DNA of 64,000 bases from an uncultured Ulvibacter sp. (GCA_938041335.1 CALIAF010000004.1:1-64000), one strand, 5' to 3'; positions 1-9,902 are shown, counted from the stretch's first letter. Program-made: numbers and translations. Notes: generated from the sequence alone by a model not told the origin.

Positions 1-1
1 A

Positions 2-37
2 CAAAAAAATCCCCAACCTAAAATAAGATTGGGGATT
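2..37 (-). terminator. Rho-independent terminator of dnaK
   Basis: A perfect 9-bp inverted repeat (8-16 with 29-37) read on the minus strand gives a stem AATCCCCAA/TTGGGGATT followed by a run of seven T residues. It lies about 23 bases after the dnaK stop codon, the expected position for its transcription end. Confidence 0.85.
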
Positions 38-59
38 CTAATATAATAATTGAAGTAGC

Positions 60-1961
60 TTATTTAACTTCCTCGAAGTCTACATCCTCTACATCTGCAT
101 TTTCTTCAGCTCCTGCGTCTGCCGTAGGCTCTCCTGTTGGAGCTCCTTCTTGACCTTCTGCTTGTGCTTTGTACATCTCTTCGCTAGCTGCTTTCCACGC
201 TTCATTGATTTTATCAAGCGCCGGCGTGATCGCATCAACATTCTTCGTTTCGTAAGCTGCTTTAAGCTCAACTAAAGCTTCTTCAACGGGCTTCTTGTTA
301 TCTTCAGAAATCTTATCACCAAACTCTTTTAACTGCTTTTCCGTCTGGAAGATCATTCCGTCTGCTTCGTTAATTTTGTCTGCTGTTTCTTTCAACTTCG
401 CATCTGCATCTGCATTAGCAGCTGCTTCTTGCTTCATCTTTTCAATTTCCTCATCTGTTAATCCAGAAGACGCTTCTATACGAATGTCTTGTTTCTTACC
501 AGTAGCTTTATCCTCTGCACTTACCTTGATGATACCATTGGCATCAATATCAAAAGTAACTTCAATTTGAGGTACACCACGCTGAGCTGGTGGGATATCA
601 CTTAAATGAAAACGACCAATGGTCTTATTGTCGTTTGCCATAGGACGTTCCCCTTGCAATACGTGAATCTCTACACTTGGCTGATTGTCTGCTGCTGTTG
701 AGAATACTTGACTCTTTTTAGTTGGTATCGTCGTGTTTGCTTCAATCAGTTTTGTCATTACGCTACCCATAGTCTCAATCCCTAGAGATAATGGTGTTAC
801 ATCTAATAACAATACATCTTTTACATCTCCTGTTAAAACTCCACCTTGTATGGCAGCACCTACCGCTACCACCTCATCTGGGTTTACTCCTTTAGAAGGC
901 GCTTTTCCGAAGAACTTCTCTACTGCTTCCTGAACTGCAGGAATACGCGTAGATCCACCTACTAAAATTACTTCATCAATATCGCTATTCGTCAATCCTG
1001 CAGCTTTCATTGCAGTCTGGCAAGGCTCTATCGTTCTTTTTACTAAATCGTCAATTAATTGCTCAAACTTAGCACGCGTTAATGATTTAACAAGGTGCTT
1101 AGGCCCGCTAGCTGTTGCAGTTACATACGGCAAGTTGATTTCTGTTTGTGCAGAAGAAGATAATTCAATCTTCGCTTTTTCTGCAGCCTCTTTTAAACGT
1201 TGTAATGCCATAGGATCTTTACGAAGGTCCATGTCATTCTCTTTTTTAAAGTCGTCTGCTAACCAGTTGATAATTTTTTGATCTACATCATCACCACCTA
1301 AGTGTGTATCACCATCTGTAGATAATACCTCAAATACACCATCTCCTAATTCTAGAATAGATACATCATGCGTACCACCACCAAAATCAAATACTACGAT
1401 TTTTTGGTCTGTATTTTTCTTATCAAGTCCGTATGCTAATGCCGCCGCTGTAGGCTCATTAATAATACGCTCTACAGTTAATCCAGCAATTTGTCCAGCT
1501 TCTTTAGTTGCTTGACGTTGGCTATCATTAAAGTAAGCAGGTACTGTAATTACCGCACGTGTTACTTCTTGTCCTAAATAATCTTCTGCTGTTTTCTTCA
1601 TTTTCTGAAGAATCATCGCACTTAATTCTTGTGGCGTATACAAACGACCATCAATGTCTACACGAGGTGTATCGTTATCCCCTTTTACTACTTTATAAGC
1701 AGCTCTTTCTGCCTCTTTAGTAGATTCAGTATACTTATTACCCATAAAACGCTTGATCGAAGCCACCGTTTTTGTTGGGTTAGTTACCGCCTGTCTTTTT
1801 GCAGGGTCACCTATTTTAATTTCGCCGCCTTCTACAAAAGCGATCACAGAAGGTGTTGTTCTTTTACCCTCTGCATTAGGGATTACAGTTGGCTCACTAC
1901 CTTCCATCACCGAAACGCAGGAGTTGGTTGTACCTAAGTCAATTCCAATAATCTTACTCAT
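60..1961 (-). CDS. dnaK: Molecular chaperone DnaK (Hsp70)
   Basis: A full-length Hsp70 of 633 residues: the ATP-dependent cytosolic chaperone that binds exposed hydrophobic peptides with DnaJ and GrpE. The N-terminal ATPase domain opens with [11 protein letters not shown] and carries the second phosphate loop as FGGGTHDVS near residue 197, where most homologues have F in place of H. The VGGSTRIP adenosine loop lies near residue 340, followed by the substrate-binding domain ([25 protein letters not shown]) and a helical lid. The tail ends in a disordered acidic stretch with EDVDFEEVK, typical of bacterial DnaK. It stands alone here; grpE and dnaJ are not beside it. A strong terminator follows. 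The identification is secure. Confidence 0.98.
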   Translation of the reverse strand: MSKIIGIDLGTTNSCVSVMEGSEPTVIPNAEGKRTTPSVIAFVEGGEIKIGDPAKRQAVTNPTKTVASIKRFMGNKYTESTKEAERAAYKVVKGDNDTPRVDIDGRLYTPQELSAMILQKMKKTAEDYLGQEVTRAVITVPAYFNDSQRQATKEAGQIAGLTVERIINEPTAAALAYGLDKKNTDQKIVVFDFGGGTHDVSILELGDGVFEVLSTDGDTHLGGDDVDQKIINWLADDFKKENDMDLRKDPMALQRLKEAAEKAKIELSSSAQTEINLPYVTATASGPKHLVKSLTRAKFEQLIDDLVKRTIEPCQTAMKAAGLTNSDIDEVILVGGSTRIPAVQEAVEKFFGKAPSKGVNPDEVVAVGAAIQGGVLTGDVKDVLLLDVTPLSLGIETMGSVMTKLIEANTTIPTKKSQVFSTAADNQPSVEIHVLQGERPMANDNKTIGRFHLSDIPPAQRGVPQIEVTFDIDANGIIKVSAEDKATGKKQDIRIEASSGLTDEEIEKMKQEAAANADADAKLKETADKINEADGMIFQTEKQLKEFGDKISEDNKKPVEEALVELKAAYETKNVDAITPALDKINEAWKAASEEMYKAQAEGQEGAPTGEPTADAGAEENADVEDVDFEEVK

Positions 1962-2439
1962 ATCTATTATGTATTTAAATTCTAATTCTTTTTATGTGTA
2001 CTTCGGAAATATGAATCACTCGAAGACGATTCTCTTAAGACAAGTTTTATGCCAACGAGAGGTGACTGACAAGGTGACACCTTGAAATCGAAAATGAAAT
2101 CGAAAACGAACTTGAATAAAGTGTTTAAATACTGTGTGAATGCAGTTCTGTCATTCTGAACTTGATTGAGAAAGTGGCAGATTTTTTTAATTAGTGCTTA
2201 GTAGTGAGTAGTGAAAACATTGTAAAATGAAATTAGTAATCTAGGCTAATCCCTAAGTGAGGCACGAACGTCCCGAAGCGTCCGGAGGGAAAAGCCCGCA
2301 TCCACTGTCAACCTGAGCAGCCCGTCCCGAATTTATTGCGAGGGGCTAATAGTCCAAAACCGAAACAAATGACCTAAACAATAAAATCGAACACATTTGC
2401 CAAGAAAAATAAGTATCTTTCATTTTAAACCAAATAATT
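1962..2439. other. Repeat-bearing intergenic spacer
   Basis: This 478-base gap holds no credible gene. It contains a 15-base near-palindrome (CAAGGTGACACCTTG near 2070), a direct repeat of AAATCGAAAA type just after it, a short AGTAGTG-type tandem (about 2205-2217), and two GC-rich segments resembling dispersed intergenic repeats: TGTCATTCTGAACTTGA near 2149 and a TGTCAACCTGAGC-type copy near 2308. The latter sits in an unusually GC-rich stretch (2262-2350). The dnaK promoter should lie within the first 100 bases, but I could not fix it. Confidence 0.5.
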
Positions 2440-2775
2440 ATGAAACACAAAGCAAAAGACTGGACAAAAACAGAATTACAAATCTATATTTTATTGATGT
2501 GTGCCAATGCAGATAAAAAAGAAACCGAAGAGGAGATAGCTATTATAAAATCTAAAGTTGATATCGAAACCTTTAAGAAAATGGAACAACTTTTCAGAAA
2601 TGATTCTGAAGAAAAAAGACTAAAAAAAATAGATAGAAATATTCATCAACACGTATATAGCGCATTAGAACTTAGCATTTTTCAGCAAGAGGTATATAAG
2701 ATTTTCTTTTCGGACGGAAAGTTTACAATGATGGAGAAAAGGCTAGACTGGACACTAGATAATATCCTATACTAA
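2440..2775 (+). CDS. Small TerB-like all-helical protein
   Basis: A 111-residue cytosolic protein, mostly helical, highly charged, with no signal peptide or membrane segment. The pattern 'IYILLMCANADKKETEEE' followed by 'FFSDGKFTMMEKRL' resembles the two acidic metal-binding helical hairpins of TerB-type (tellurite resistance/COG3793) proteins, in which an A-x-A-D and a D-G-x acidic turn are repeated. No ter operon surrounds it, so a role in tellurite resistance should not be assumed. The start ATG follows an AT-rich leader. Function unknown; family placement is by pattern only. Confidence 0.6.
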   Translation: MKHKAKDWTKTELQIYILLMCANADKKETEEEIAIIKSKVDIETFKKMEQLFRNDSEEKRLKKIDRNIHQHVYSALELSIFQQEVYKIFFSDGKFTMMEKRLDWTLDNILY

Positions 2776-2871
2776 TGGTACAGAGCATACTATTATCATT
2801 TTTATGTTGATTCTTTATTCCCTGTTGCATTCTAATAAAAGTAGACTATCTTAGGTGCTTAAAATTTCACT

Positions 2872-4143
2872 TTGACACAAGCAACATCAAACAAAAAACC
2901 CTGGCATTATATCGCATTATTAATCCTTGCTGGCGAAGCTGTCTTTATCCTTCCCTTTGTGCTAGCGAGAGTTTTTAGAGCGACTGTACTTGATGTCTTT
3001 AATGTGACTAACACAGAACTTGGCTATTGTTTTTCTATTTATGGCTTGGTGGCCTTGGGCTCCTATTTAATAGGTGGTCCGCTTGCAGATCGTTTTCCTC
3101 CTCGTAAATTAATGGGCGCGGCATTAGTGCTAACAGCGGCCGGAGGCTTAGTTTACGCCAATGACCCCTCATTAACAACACTTAAGATTTTATACGGCTA
3201 TTGGGGCTTTACTACCATATTTTTATTCTGGGCTGGCATGATAAAAGCTACCCGCTTTTGGGGTGGCAGTGACAGTCAAGGAAAAGCTTTTGGTTTTCTC
3301 GATGGTGGTCGCGGTTTAGTGGGTGCCTTGTTTGGGCTATTGGGTGTTTTTATTTTCTCCTTATTTGTAAGTGATACTGCTTCAGAAATTGATGGATCAA
3401 ATAGTGCAGCAGCGTTCCAATCTGTCATCCTTGTTTCGTCAGCAATCGTAGCGACTATTGGCGTGATTGTTTTCTTCTTTCTGAAAATAAAAAGTAGCAA
3501 TGAAAAAGAAATATTAAAAGAACGCATCACATTTCAGAATATAAAAGAGGTACTGCGATTAAGAGCAGTATGGTTGCTAATGATCATTATTTTGTGCGCC
3601 TATGTAGGATATAAAATTACAGACATCTTTTCTTTATATGCAAGTGAAGTAATGGGCTATACAGAAGTAGAGGCAGCAAAAACCGGAACCTTCTTATTAT
3701 TTATTAGACCTATAGTAGGTGTTCTTGTTGGTTTTCTAGCAGATCGCTCTAGAGCTTCTTTATATTTATGTATTGGGTTTGCACTCTCTATCGTTGGCGC
3801 TTTCTTATTTGCTTCTGGATATATAGCTAGTAGTGATGCATTGTTTTTCTCGACTATTGTGATTACAGCTGTTGGCGTTTATGCAGCACGTGTGCTCTAT
3901 TTTGCCGTAATGAAAGAAGGAAGAATTCCGCTAGCATTAACTGGTACTGCCGTAGGTGTGATCTCATTTATAGGCTACACTCCAGACATTTTTGCAGGAC
4001 CAATGATCGGCTACTTTCTGGATGGTTGGAAAGGAGTGCAAGGACATTCATATGTATTCTATACGCTGGCAGGTTTTTCCTTTGTTGGGTTTTTAGCGTC
4101 CATAGCATATCATAGACATTTCAGAAATAATAAAGCATCTTAA
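2872..4143 (+). CDS. Major facilitator superfamily transporter
   Basis: A 423-residue inner-membrane transporter with about twelve hydrophobic segments. The loop between segments 2 and 3 has the MFS signature-like GGPLADRFPPRKLMG, and a second copy in the C-terminal half reads GFLADRSRAS. The layout (aromatic W near segment 3, 'FWAGMIKATRFWGG' loop) is like nitrate/nitrite-porter-type or uncharacterised MFS members common in Bacteroidota; the substrate cannot be read from sequence. It begins with TTG at 2872; no ATG is suitably placed, since the next in-frame Met would remove the first two membrane segments. The following lipoprotein gene starts 18 bases after the stop, so the two are probably cotranscribed. 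Confidence 0.85.
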   Translation: MTQATSNKKPWHYIALLILAGEAVFILPFVLARVFRATVLDVFNVTNTELGYCFSIYGLVALGSYLIGGPLADRFPPRKLMGAALVLTAAGGLVYANDPSLTTLKILYGYWGFTTIFLFWAGMIKATRFWGGSDSQGKAFGFLDGGRGLVGALFGLLGVFIFSLFVSDTASEIDGSNSAAAFQSVILVSSAIVATIGVIVFFFLKIKSSNEKEILKERITFQNIKEVLRLRAVWLLMIIILCAYVGYKITDIFSLYASEVMGYTEVEAAKTGTFLLFIRPIVGVLVGFLADRSRASLYLCIGFALSIVGAFLFASGYIASSDALFFSTIVITAVGVYAARVLYFAVMKEGRIPLALTGTAVGVISFIGYTPDIFAGPMIGYFLDGWKGVQGHSYVFYTLAGFSFVGFLASIAYHRHFRNNKAS

Positions 4144-4161
4144 TGCTATTAAAATTGCAAA

Positions 4162-4545
4162 ATGAACAACACTACTTTTTTAAAAATATTCTTCATCTTC
4201 TTTGCGGTAGTTTTACTTAAAGGTTGCAAAAAAAGAACAATCCTTCCAGATCCTTTAGCAGCAGGATGGAAAGGGAATGCGGTTTGCGAAGTGATTGAAG
4301 AGAATGATAAACTGCGAACTTTAAAATGCACCTTCCCACCAGGGGTGGGTCACGAAAAGCATTATCATCCTCCTCACTTTGGGTATACCTTAGTAGGCAG
4401 TACATTTAGAATCACTAATGACAAAGGTACTAGAGAGGTGAATGTAAAAACAGGAAGCCATTTTTCTAAAGAAATAGAAACAACACACGAAGTGGTCAAT
4501 ATTGGCGATAGCACGGCGGTTTTTTTAATTATGGAGCCTAAATAA
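4162..4545 (+). CDS. Cupin-fold lipoprotein
   Basis: A 127-residue protein with an N-terminal hydrophobic segment ending in a lipobox (VLLKGC, Cys at about 22), so it is likely anchored in the envelope. The mature part is one small cupin barrel: motif 1 is GVGHEKHYHPPHFGYTLVG, with three candidate metal-ligand His residues, and motif 2 is GSHFSKEIETTHEVVNIGD with a further His. Small cupins bind metals and act as sensors, isomerases or dioxygenases; no substrate can be named. It follows the MFS gene by 18 bases, suggesting one unit in which the cupin may handle or sense the transported compound (inference). Confidence 0.75.
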   Translation: MNNTTFLKIFFIFFAVVLLKGCKKRTILPDPLAAGWKGNAVCEVIEENDKLRTLKCTFPPGVGHEKHYHPPHFGYTLVGSTFRITNDKGTREVNVKTGSHFSKEIETTHEVVNIGDSTAVFLIMEPK

Positions 4546-4729
4546 ACATTTGATAAAACGCAGGGCTAAATTTTTTTGTTCTTTTTAATAGCGGGCCATA
4601 GCATATCATTCTTATTTCAGAAAATAATAGTATTCGACCAAATACCATTTTTTGCCCTTATAATCACTTGGTTTTTAAAATATTATATGGTTTAATTATT
4701 TATATTTATAAAAACTAAAACCTTGACAC

Positions 4730-4954
4730 ATGACTTTTAAAACAAGCCTACTATTACCCCTTCTTTTCCTCGCCTTTGCTGGCTGTAACACAAACACTGC
4801 TTCTAAAGAAGAAATTGCTGAAAAAGAACGTATTGCATTCGAAAAGACTGCAGATTCTTTAGAACAAGAAAGCATAAAAAGGGATACACTTAATGCTAAC
4901 ATTAAAAATACTAGCGACGAAATTGATGCGCTATTAAACGAGATTAACAACTAA
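4730..4954 (+). CDS. Small helical lipoprotein
   Basis: 74 residues. A signal peptide with lipobox (LAFAGC, Cys at about 19) is followed by a Glu/Lys/Asp-rich stretch with heptad-like spacing (AEKERIAFEKTADSLEQES), probably a short coiled coil. No family recognised. The stop lies 14 bases before the next gene, a secreted Lys-rich protein, so the two are probably transcribed together. Envelope location is inferred from the lipobox; function unknown. Confidence 0.65.
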   Translation: MTFKTSLLLPLLFLAFAGCNTNTASKEEIAEKERIAFEKTADSLEQESIKRDTLNANIKNTSDEIDALLNEINN

Positions 4955-4968
4955 TAAACCCCACTTAT

Positions 4969-5658
4969 ATGAAACTTAAAATTATTATAGTATTGATACT
5001 AACCGCTTTTATTAGCTTTTCTGCTCAATCTCAAAATGGCAAAAGCCAGAATAAAAATAAGGGTAAGAAAGAAATGGTTAACAATAAAGCAGAGCAAATG
5101 AAAAATAAAAATGCTCAGAAGCAAGACAAAGAAATACAAAAAGCAAAAGAAAAAGGCAAAGAAAAGATAGAAGACCTCAAAGAAAATAAAGAAAAAATTT
5201 ATTCGGATAAGGATCATGATAAAAGTGATGATGATGGGAACTTTTCAAAAGATGACGACGATTTTGACACGGAACACAAAGACGGTGACAAAGACGGTGA
5301 CAAAAGAAAAAAAAGCAAGAACAAAAACAAAGGCAAAGAAAAATCTAATAACGGAAACGCCTACGGTAAGGACAAACAAGGCCTAGAAGGTCGCGAATTT
5401 GGGCAAGAGCGAGCAAGACAAGCCAAATTAAAAAATACAGAAACAAACGAGAAACTTAAAGAGACGGTAATCATCACACAGACGAAGCTACCTACTTTTC
5501 AAGAACGAATAGAAAAGGCAAAAAACATATTGTTGGAACAAAAACCTCAACTTTCTACAGAGGTGTTTCAAGAAAAATCAATGAAATTAGAAGAGGCGGT
5601 GCGTAAAATGTCAACACTAGAGAAACTAGTTTCAGATGCAAAAGCATTAAAAGAATAA
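4969..5658 (+). CDS. Secreted Lys/Asp-rich low-complexity protein
   Basis: A 229-residue protein with a clear signal peptide (cleavage after FSAQSQ). Residues about 20-130 are nearly all Lys, Asn, Glu, Asp and Gly: first a strongly basic part (GKSQNKNKGKKEMVNNKAEQ), then an acidic Asp-rich centre (DHDKSDDDGNFSKDDDD and three HKDG/KDGDKDGD turns), then a basic part again. The Asp-x-Asp-x-Asp-Gly spacing could bind calcium but is not a canonical EF-hand. The last 80 residues look helical (coiled coil). No homologous family recognised; a structural or ion-binding periplasmic or surface role is only a guess. It pairs with the small lipoprotein upstream. Confidence 0.65.
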   Translation: MKLKIIIVLILTAFISFSAQSQNGKSQNKNKGKKEMVNNKAEQMKNKNAQKQDKEIQKAKEKGKEKIEDLKENKEKIYSDKDHDKSDDDGNFSKDDDDFDTEHKDGDKDGDKRKKSKNKNKGKEKSNNGNAYGKDKQGLEGREFGQERARQAKLKNTETNEKLKETVIITQTKLPTFQERIEKAKNILLEQKPQLSTEVFQEKSMKLEEAVRKMSTLEKLVSDAKALKE

Positions 5659-5672
5659 TACGTAATACTAAA

Positions 5673-5706
5673 CCTAACGTCGATTTAATCTTATCTCGGC
5701 GTTAGG
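5673..5706 (+). terminator. Stem-loop after the Lys-rich gene
   Basis: CCTAACGTCGA (5673-5683) pairs with TCGGCGTTAGG (5696-5706), giving 11 pairs with one G-U, loop of 12. It lies 15 bases past the stop codon at 5658. The T-run after it is weak (CTTATTAC), so termination efficiency is uncertain. Confidence 0.5.
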
Positions 5707-5909
5707 CTTATTACAAACCAAACCTGTCTTACATTTCTCTCCTCTTTTTCAGTCACCAGTAAAGCCTGTCCCTGAGCTTTATTTTTAAAGTGTATACACC
5801 ATATTCTTGGTTCTTTCCTCCTTCTTCTATTTTCCCTTTGTTAAAAATTCTTCATGAATTCCCTCCATTCTTCATTGGTCATTCAAATAAAACATCATAC
5901 ATTTATTCT

Positions 5910-8111
5910 ATGACAGAAGAAGCGCACGAAATAGAAAACAAAGCCATCGCGCAGGAGTATAAAAACTTGCTCAAGATTAGCTATCGCAATTTAACTGCGG
6001 CAGATAAAAAGTTGATCCGTTCTGCCTTTGAGGTCGCTGTAGATGCGCATAAAGAGCAGCGCCGAAAAAGTGGAGAGGCATATATTTTTCATCCTATTGC
6101 TGTAGCAAAAATTGTGGCAGCAGAGATTGGCCTGGATGCCACCTCTATTGCTTCTGCATTATTACATGACGTTGTTGAAGACACTTCGTACACCTTGGCA
6201 GATCTTGAACAGCTTTTTGGGGAGACGGTGGCGCGTATTGTTGATGGACTTACTAAGATTGAAAAGTTGTCAGTGGATGGAGATGTATCCATGCAGGCAG
6301 AGAATTTCAGAAAAATGTTTCTTACCCTTAATGATGACATACGTGTTATCATTATAAAAATTGCAGATCGTTTACACAACATGCAAACGATGGACTCCAT
6401 GCCAGACTATAAACAGGTAAAAATAGCTTCGGAAACTTTATATATCTACGCACCGCTCGCCCATCGAATAGGGCTCTATAATATTAAAACACAACTGGAA
6501 GATCTTGGGTTAAAATATACCGAACCCGAAGTCTACGCAGACATACTAGGAAAAATAAAAGAGAGTAAAGAAGAGCAAGACGTCTATATTGAGACCTTCT
6601 CAAAAACAATAAAAGACAGTTTAAATGATGAAGGGCTAAACTATGATATTAAGGGCAGGCCGAAATCAATTTTTTCTATAAGACGTAAAATGCGCGCACA
6701 AACGGTCACGTTTGATGAAGTCTACGATAAGTTTGCCGTACGTATTATATATAAGAGTGACTTAGCCAACGAAAAATTTCTGGCCTGGAAAATTTACTCT
6801 ATCGTAACAGATCATTTTAGACCTAATCCCGTGAGACTTCGGGATTGGATATCATCACCAAAGTCAACTGGATATGAGGCGCTACACATTACCGTGATGG
6901 GCCCAAAAGGACGTTGGGTAGAAGTCCAAATACGCAGTGAGCGAATGAACGAGATTGCAGAAAAAGGATTCGCTGCGCATTTTAAATACAAGAATAAAAA
7001 TAGTGATGATGGTGGGCTAGACTCATGGCTCAATAAACTACAAGATACTTTAGAAAATCAAGATATTAGTGCCGTAGATTTTGTTGAAGAATTTAAACTC
7101 AATCTTTATGCAAAAGAGATTTACGCCTTTACGCCTAAAGGTGATTTATACTCCTTACCAAAAGGAGCTACCGCATTAGACTTCGCCTTCCAGATTCATA
7201 CTGAAGTGGGCATGCATACACGAGGGACAAAAGTGAATGGTAAATTAGTCCCGCTAAGTCGCGAACTTGTAAGCGGAGATCAAGTAGAAATCATTACAAG
7301 TGAGAATGCAAAACCAACCAATAACTGGCTAAATTATGCCACAACAGGTAAGGCAATTTCAAAAATAAAAACCGCTTTGAATGCCGATAAGAAAATGATC
7401 GCATTAGAAGGAAAGGAAGTCTTGATTCGTAAACTCAAATCGCTGAAAATTTCGTTAGACGAAAAAACAATCAATCAATTAGTAAGCTATTTCAAGTTAA
7501 AAACGAGCTTAGATTTATTTTTTAGAGTGGGTTCTGGTATTATAGACAACAAACAGCTCAAAGAATTTGCGGCGACTAGAAGCAATGCACTGGTAAGTTT
7601 CTTTAAAAAAATTAGAAAACCTACCACTCCGCCAGATGTCAATAAGGAAGAAATCACAGAAAAATTTGATCAATTAGTATTTGGAAAAGAAGAACAAAAA
7701 TTAGATTATAAACTGTCTAAGTGTTGTAATCCTATTCCGGGTGATTCTGTTTTTGGGTTTACAACCATAAATGAAGGAATTAAAGTACACAAGAAAAATT
7801 GCCCCAATGCCGTACAACTGCAAGGCAATTATAACTATAGAATTTTACAAGCTACTTGGATAGATTCTACACAACGCGAGTTTAAATCTGAGCTACAACT
7901 AACAGGGATTGATACTATTGGTCTTGTTAACGAAGTGACAAAAGTAGTCTCAAACAACCTTAACATTGACATGCGAAGTGTACATTTTGATAGTAATGAC
8001 GGTGTTTTTAAAGGTAAAATTGTAGTGGTCGTAAAAAACAAAAATAGTCTTGATAACTTGGTTCAAAACATTAAGAAAATAAATGGTATTGATAAAGTAA
8101 CAAGGGCATAA
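5910..8111 (+). CDS. spoT: Bifunctional (p)ppGpp synthetase/hydrolase (Rel/SpoT)
   Basis: A 733-residue long RSH enzyme that makes (p)ppGpp from ATP and GDP/GTP and hydrolyses it, governing the stringent response. The hydrolase HD domain is intact: H61, HD at 86-87 (ALLHDVVED) and D153 (ADRLHNM). The synthetase domain (about 240-360) has GRPKSIFSIRRKM, a FAVRIIY strand and STGYEALHITV. A TGS domain (EIYAFTPKGDLYSLPKGATA) lies near 400-460, the conserved-cysteine element KLSKCCNPIPGD near 640, and a C-terminal ACT domain ends the protein. I start at ATG 5910 (MTEEAHE); an upstream extension to 5790 would add 40 Phe/Pro-rich residues unlike this family. Single long RSH genes are usual in Bacteroidota, so both activities are expected. 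Fur and purA follow closely. Confidence 0.95.
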   Translation: MTEEAHEIENKAIAQEYKNLLKISYRNLTAADKKLIRSAFEVAVDAHKEQRRKSGEAYIFHPIAVAKIVAAEIGLDATSIASALLHDVVEDTSYTLADLEQLFGETVARIVDGLTKIEKLSVDGDVSMQAENFRKMFLTLNDDIRVIIIKIADRLHNMQTMDSMPDYKQVKIASETLYIYAPLAHRIGLYNIKTQLEDLGLKYTEPEVYADILGKIKESKEEQDVYIETFSKTIKDSLNDEGLNYDIKGRPKSIFSIRRKMRAQTVTFDEVYDKFAVRIIYKSDLANEKFLAWKIYSIVTDHFRPNPVRLRDWISSPKSTGYEALHITVMGPKGRWVEVQIRSERMNEIAEKGFAAHFKYKNKNSDDGGLDSWLNKLQDTLENQDISAVDFVEEFKLNLYAKEIYAFTPKGDLYSLPKGATALDFAFQIHTEVGMHTRGTKVNGKLVPLSRELVSGDQVEIITSENAKPTNNWLNYATTGKAISKIKTALNADKKMIALEGKEVLIRKLKSLKISLDEKTINQLVSYFKLKTSLDLFFRVGSGIIDNKQLKEFAATRSNALVSFFKKIRKPTTPPDVNKEEITEKFDQLVFGKEEQKLDYKLSKCCNPIPGDSVFGFTTINEGIKVHKKNCPNAVQLQGNYNYRILQATWIDSTQREFKSELQLTGIDTIGLVNEVTKVVSNNLNIDMRSVHFDSNDGVFKGKIVVVVKNKNSLDNLVQNIKKINGIDKVTRA

Positions 8112-8135
8112 AAGTCTTATTTTTAACCCTTGAAA

Positions 8136-8591
8136 ATGAGTACAAAAACAGCACATAAAAATCAGGAAATCGTAAAGCAGGTTTTCACGGCCTTTCTAGA
8201 AGATAACGGTCACAGAAAAACACCAGAGCGATACGCCATCTTACAAGAAATTTACGATCAAGAAGAGCATTTTGATATAGAGTCACTCTATGTTAATATG
8301 AAGAACAAAAACTATCGCGTGAGCCGCGCTACCTTATACAACACCATAGAGTTGTTATTAGATTGTAAGTTAGTACGTAAACATCAGTTTGGTAAAAATC
8401 AGGCACATTTTGAGAAGTCTTATTTTGACAAACAGCACGATCACCTCATTTTAAATAGTGGTGAAGTGATAGAGTTTTGCGACCCACGAATACAGAATAT
8501 CAAAAAGACAATAGAAGAAGTATTTGATGTAGAGATTACAAATCACTCCTTATACTTCTACGGAAATAAGAAAAACACGACCAATACTTAA
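8136..8591 (+). CDS. Fur-family transcriptional regulator
   Basis: A 151-residue winged-helix repressor of the Fur/PerR/Zur family. The DNA-binding part reads [15 protein letters not shown]...[20 protein letters not shown]; the dimerisation part has the metal motif [19 protein letters not shown]. The usual first CxxC pair that follows HDHL in classical Fur is absent (ILNS), as is the second CxxC near the C terminus, so the structural zinc site looks lost. Which metal or peroxide signal it senses is open. I start at ATG 8136; a TTG six bases upstream is possible. It lies 24 bases after the (p)ppGpp enzyme gene and 3 bases before purA, so the three are likely one transcript. Confidence 0.88.
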   Translation: MSTKTAHKNQEIVKQVFTAFLEDNGHRKTPERYAILQEIYDQEEHFDIESLYVNMKNKNYRVSRATLYNTIELLLDCKLVRKHQFGKNQAHFEKSYFDKQHDHLILNSGEVIEFCDPRIQNIKKTIEEVFDVEITNHSLYFYGNKKNTTNT

Positions 8592-8594
8592 ATT

Positions 8595-9866
8595 ATGGCA
8601 GTAGACTTACTACTAGGATTACAATGGGGAGACGAAGGCAAAGGAAAAATTGTTGATGTCCTCACAGCAGATTATGATATTATCGCTCGCTTTCAAGGAG
8701 GCCCTAATGCAGGACACACCTTAGAATTTGATGGCATAAAGCACGTACTGCGTACGATACCCTCAGGCATTTTTCATAAAAAAGCGATGAACGTGATCGG
8801 AAACGGTGTCGTGATTGATCCTGTCGTTTTTGTAAAAGAGTTAGAAGGTTTAGATCAATTTAACATTGATTATAAAGCAAAACTAATCATCTCTCGTAAG
8901 GCACACCTTATTTTACCTACCCACAGATTGCTAGACGCAGCAAGCGAAGCCTCTAAAGGAAAAGCAAAGATTGGCTCTACACTTAAAGGTATTGGCCCAA
9001 CGTATATGGATAAAACCGGTAGAAACGGAATCCGTGTAGGAGATTTAGAATTGACCAACTGGAAAGAAAAATACAGAGCACTTGCTAATAAGCACGAGGC
9101 AATGATTGACTTTTACAATGTAGATGTTCAGTATGATCTAGATGAGATGGAAGAAGAGTTTTTCACTGCCGTGAAAATATTAAAAACATTAACCTTTATT
9201 GACAGTGAAGAATACTTGAACCAAGCCATGAAAGCTGGAAAAACTATTCTTGCCGAAGGAGCTCAAGGTTCCTTATTAGATATTGATTTTGGGACCTATC
9301 CATTTGTAACCTCATCTAACACCACCGCAGCTGGTGCTTGCACAGGTTTAGGGATTGCCCCAAATAAAGTAAAAGATGTCTACGGAATCTTTAAAGCATA
9401 CACTACTCGCGTAGGTTCTGGACCATTCCCAACTGAGTTATTTGATAAAGTAGGAGCAGAAATGTCTAGAATAGGTCGCGAAGTAGGTGCAGTGACGGGA
9501 AGGCCAAGGCGTTGTGGATGGCTAGATTTGGTAGCTCTTAAATACACTTGCGAAGTAAATGGAGTGACACAGTTAATGATGATGAAAGGCGATGTACTTT
9601 CTGGATTCAAAAAATTAAAAGTGTGTACAGAATATAAATATAAAGGAGAAACAATTTCTCATCTACCATATAATATAGAACCTGAGAATGTAACTCCTAT
9701 TTATACTGAGTTTGACTGCTGGAAAGAAGACTTGACTAAGATGACGGACCCATCACAATTCCCTAAAGAACTTGACGCTTATATAGACTTCTTAGAAAAA
9801 GAATTAAACATTCCTATCAAAGTAGTTTCTGTTGGTCCTGATAGAACACAGACGATACATAGATAA
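8595..9866 (+). CDS. purA: Adenylosuccinate synthetase
   Basis: 423 residues, the normal length. It catalyses GTP-dependent joining of aspartate to IMP, the first committed step to AMP. The N-terminal phosphate loop WGDEGKGKIVD (about 11-21, catalytic Asp13-type), the GGPNAGHT IMP loop, the GIGPTYMDKTGRNGIR segment, the GAQGSLLDIDFGTYPFVTSS region, the VTGRPRRCGWLD motif and the C-terminal GTP-binding SVGPDR are all present. The start is only 3 bases after the Fur-family gene. A 12-bp terminator hairpin follows at 9903. Confidence 0.97.
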   Translation: MAVDLLLGLQWGDEGKGKIVDVLTADYDIIARFQGGPNAGHTLEFDGIKHVLRTIPSGIFHKKAMNVIGNGVVIDPVVFVKELEGLDQFNIDYKAKLIISRKAHLILPTHRLLDAASEASKGKAKIGSTLKGIGPTYMDKTGRNGIRVGDLELTNWKEKYRALANKHEAMIDFYNVDVQYDLDEMEEEFFTAVKILKTLTFIDSEEYLNQAMKAGKTILAEGAQGSLLDIDFGTYPFVTSSNTTAAGACTGLGIAPNKVKDVYGIFKAYTTRVGSGPFPTELFDKVGAEMSRIGREVGAVTGRPRRCGWLDLVALKYTCEVNGVTQLMMMKGDVLSGFKKLKVCTEYKYKGETISHLPYNIEPENVTPIYTEFDCWKEDLTKMTDPSQFPKELDAYIDFLEKELNIPIKVVSVGPDRTQTIHR

Positions 9867-9902
9867 TTTTAGTAACATACAGACGTTACTAGTTTAACAA
9901 CA

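Noticed and set aside
5790-5909. 40-residue N-terminal extension of the (p)ppGpp enzyme
   Set aside because: The extension is Phe/Pro-rich, unlike the family, and starts from a doubtful upstream codon; ATG 5910 gives the usual length.
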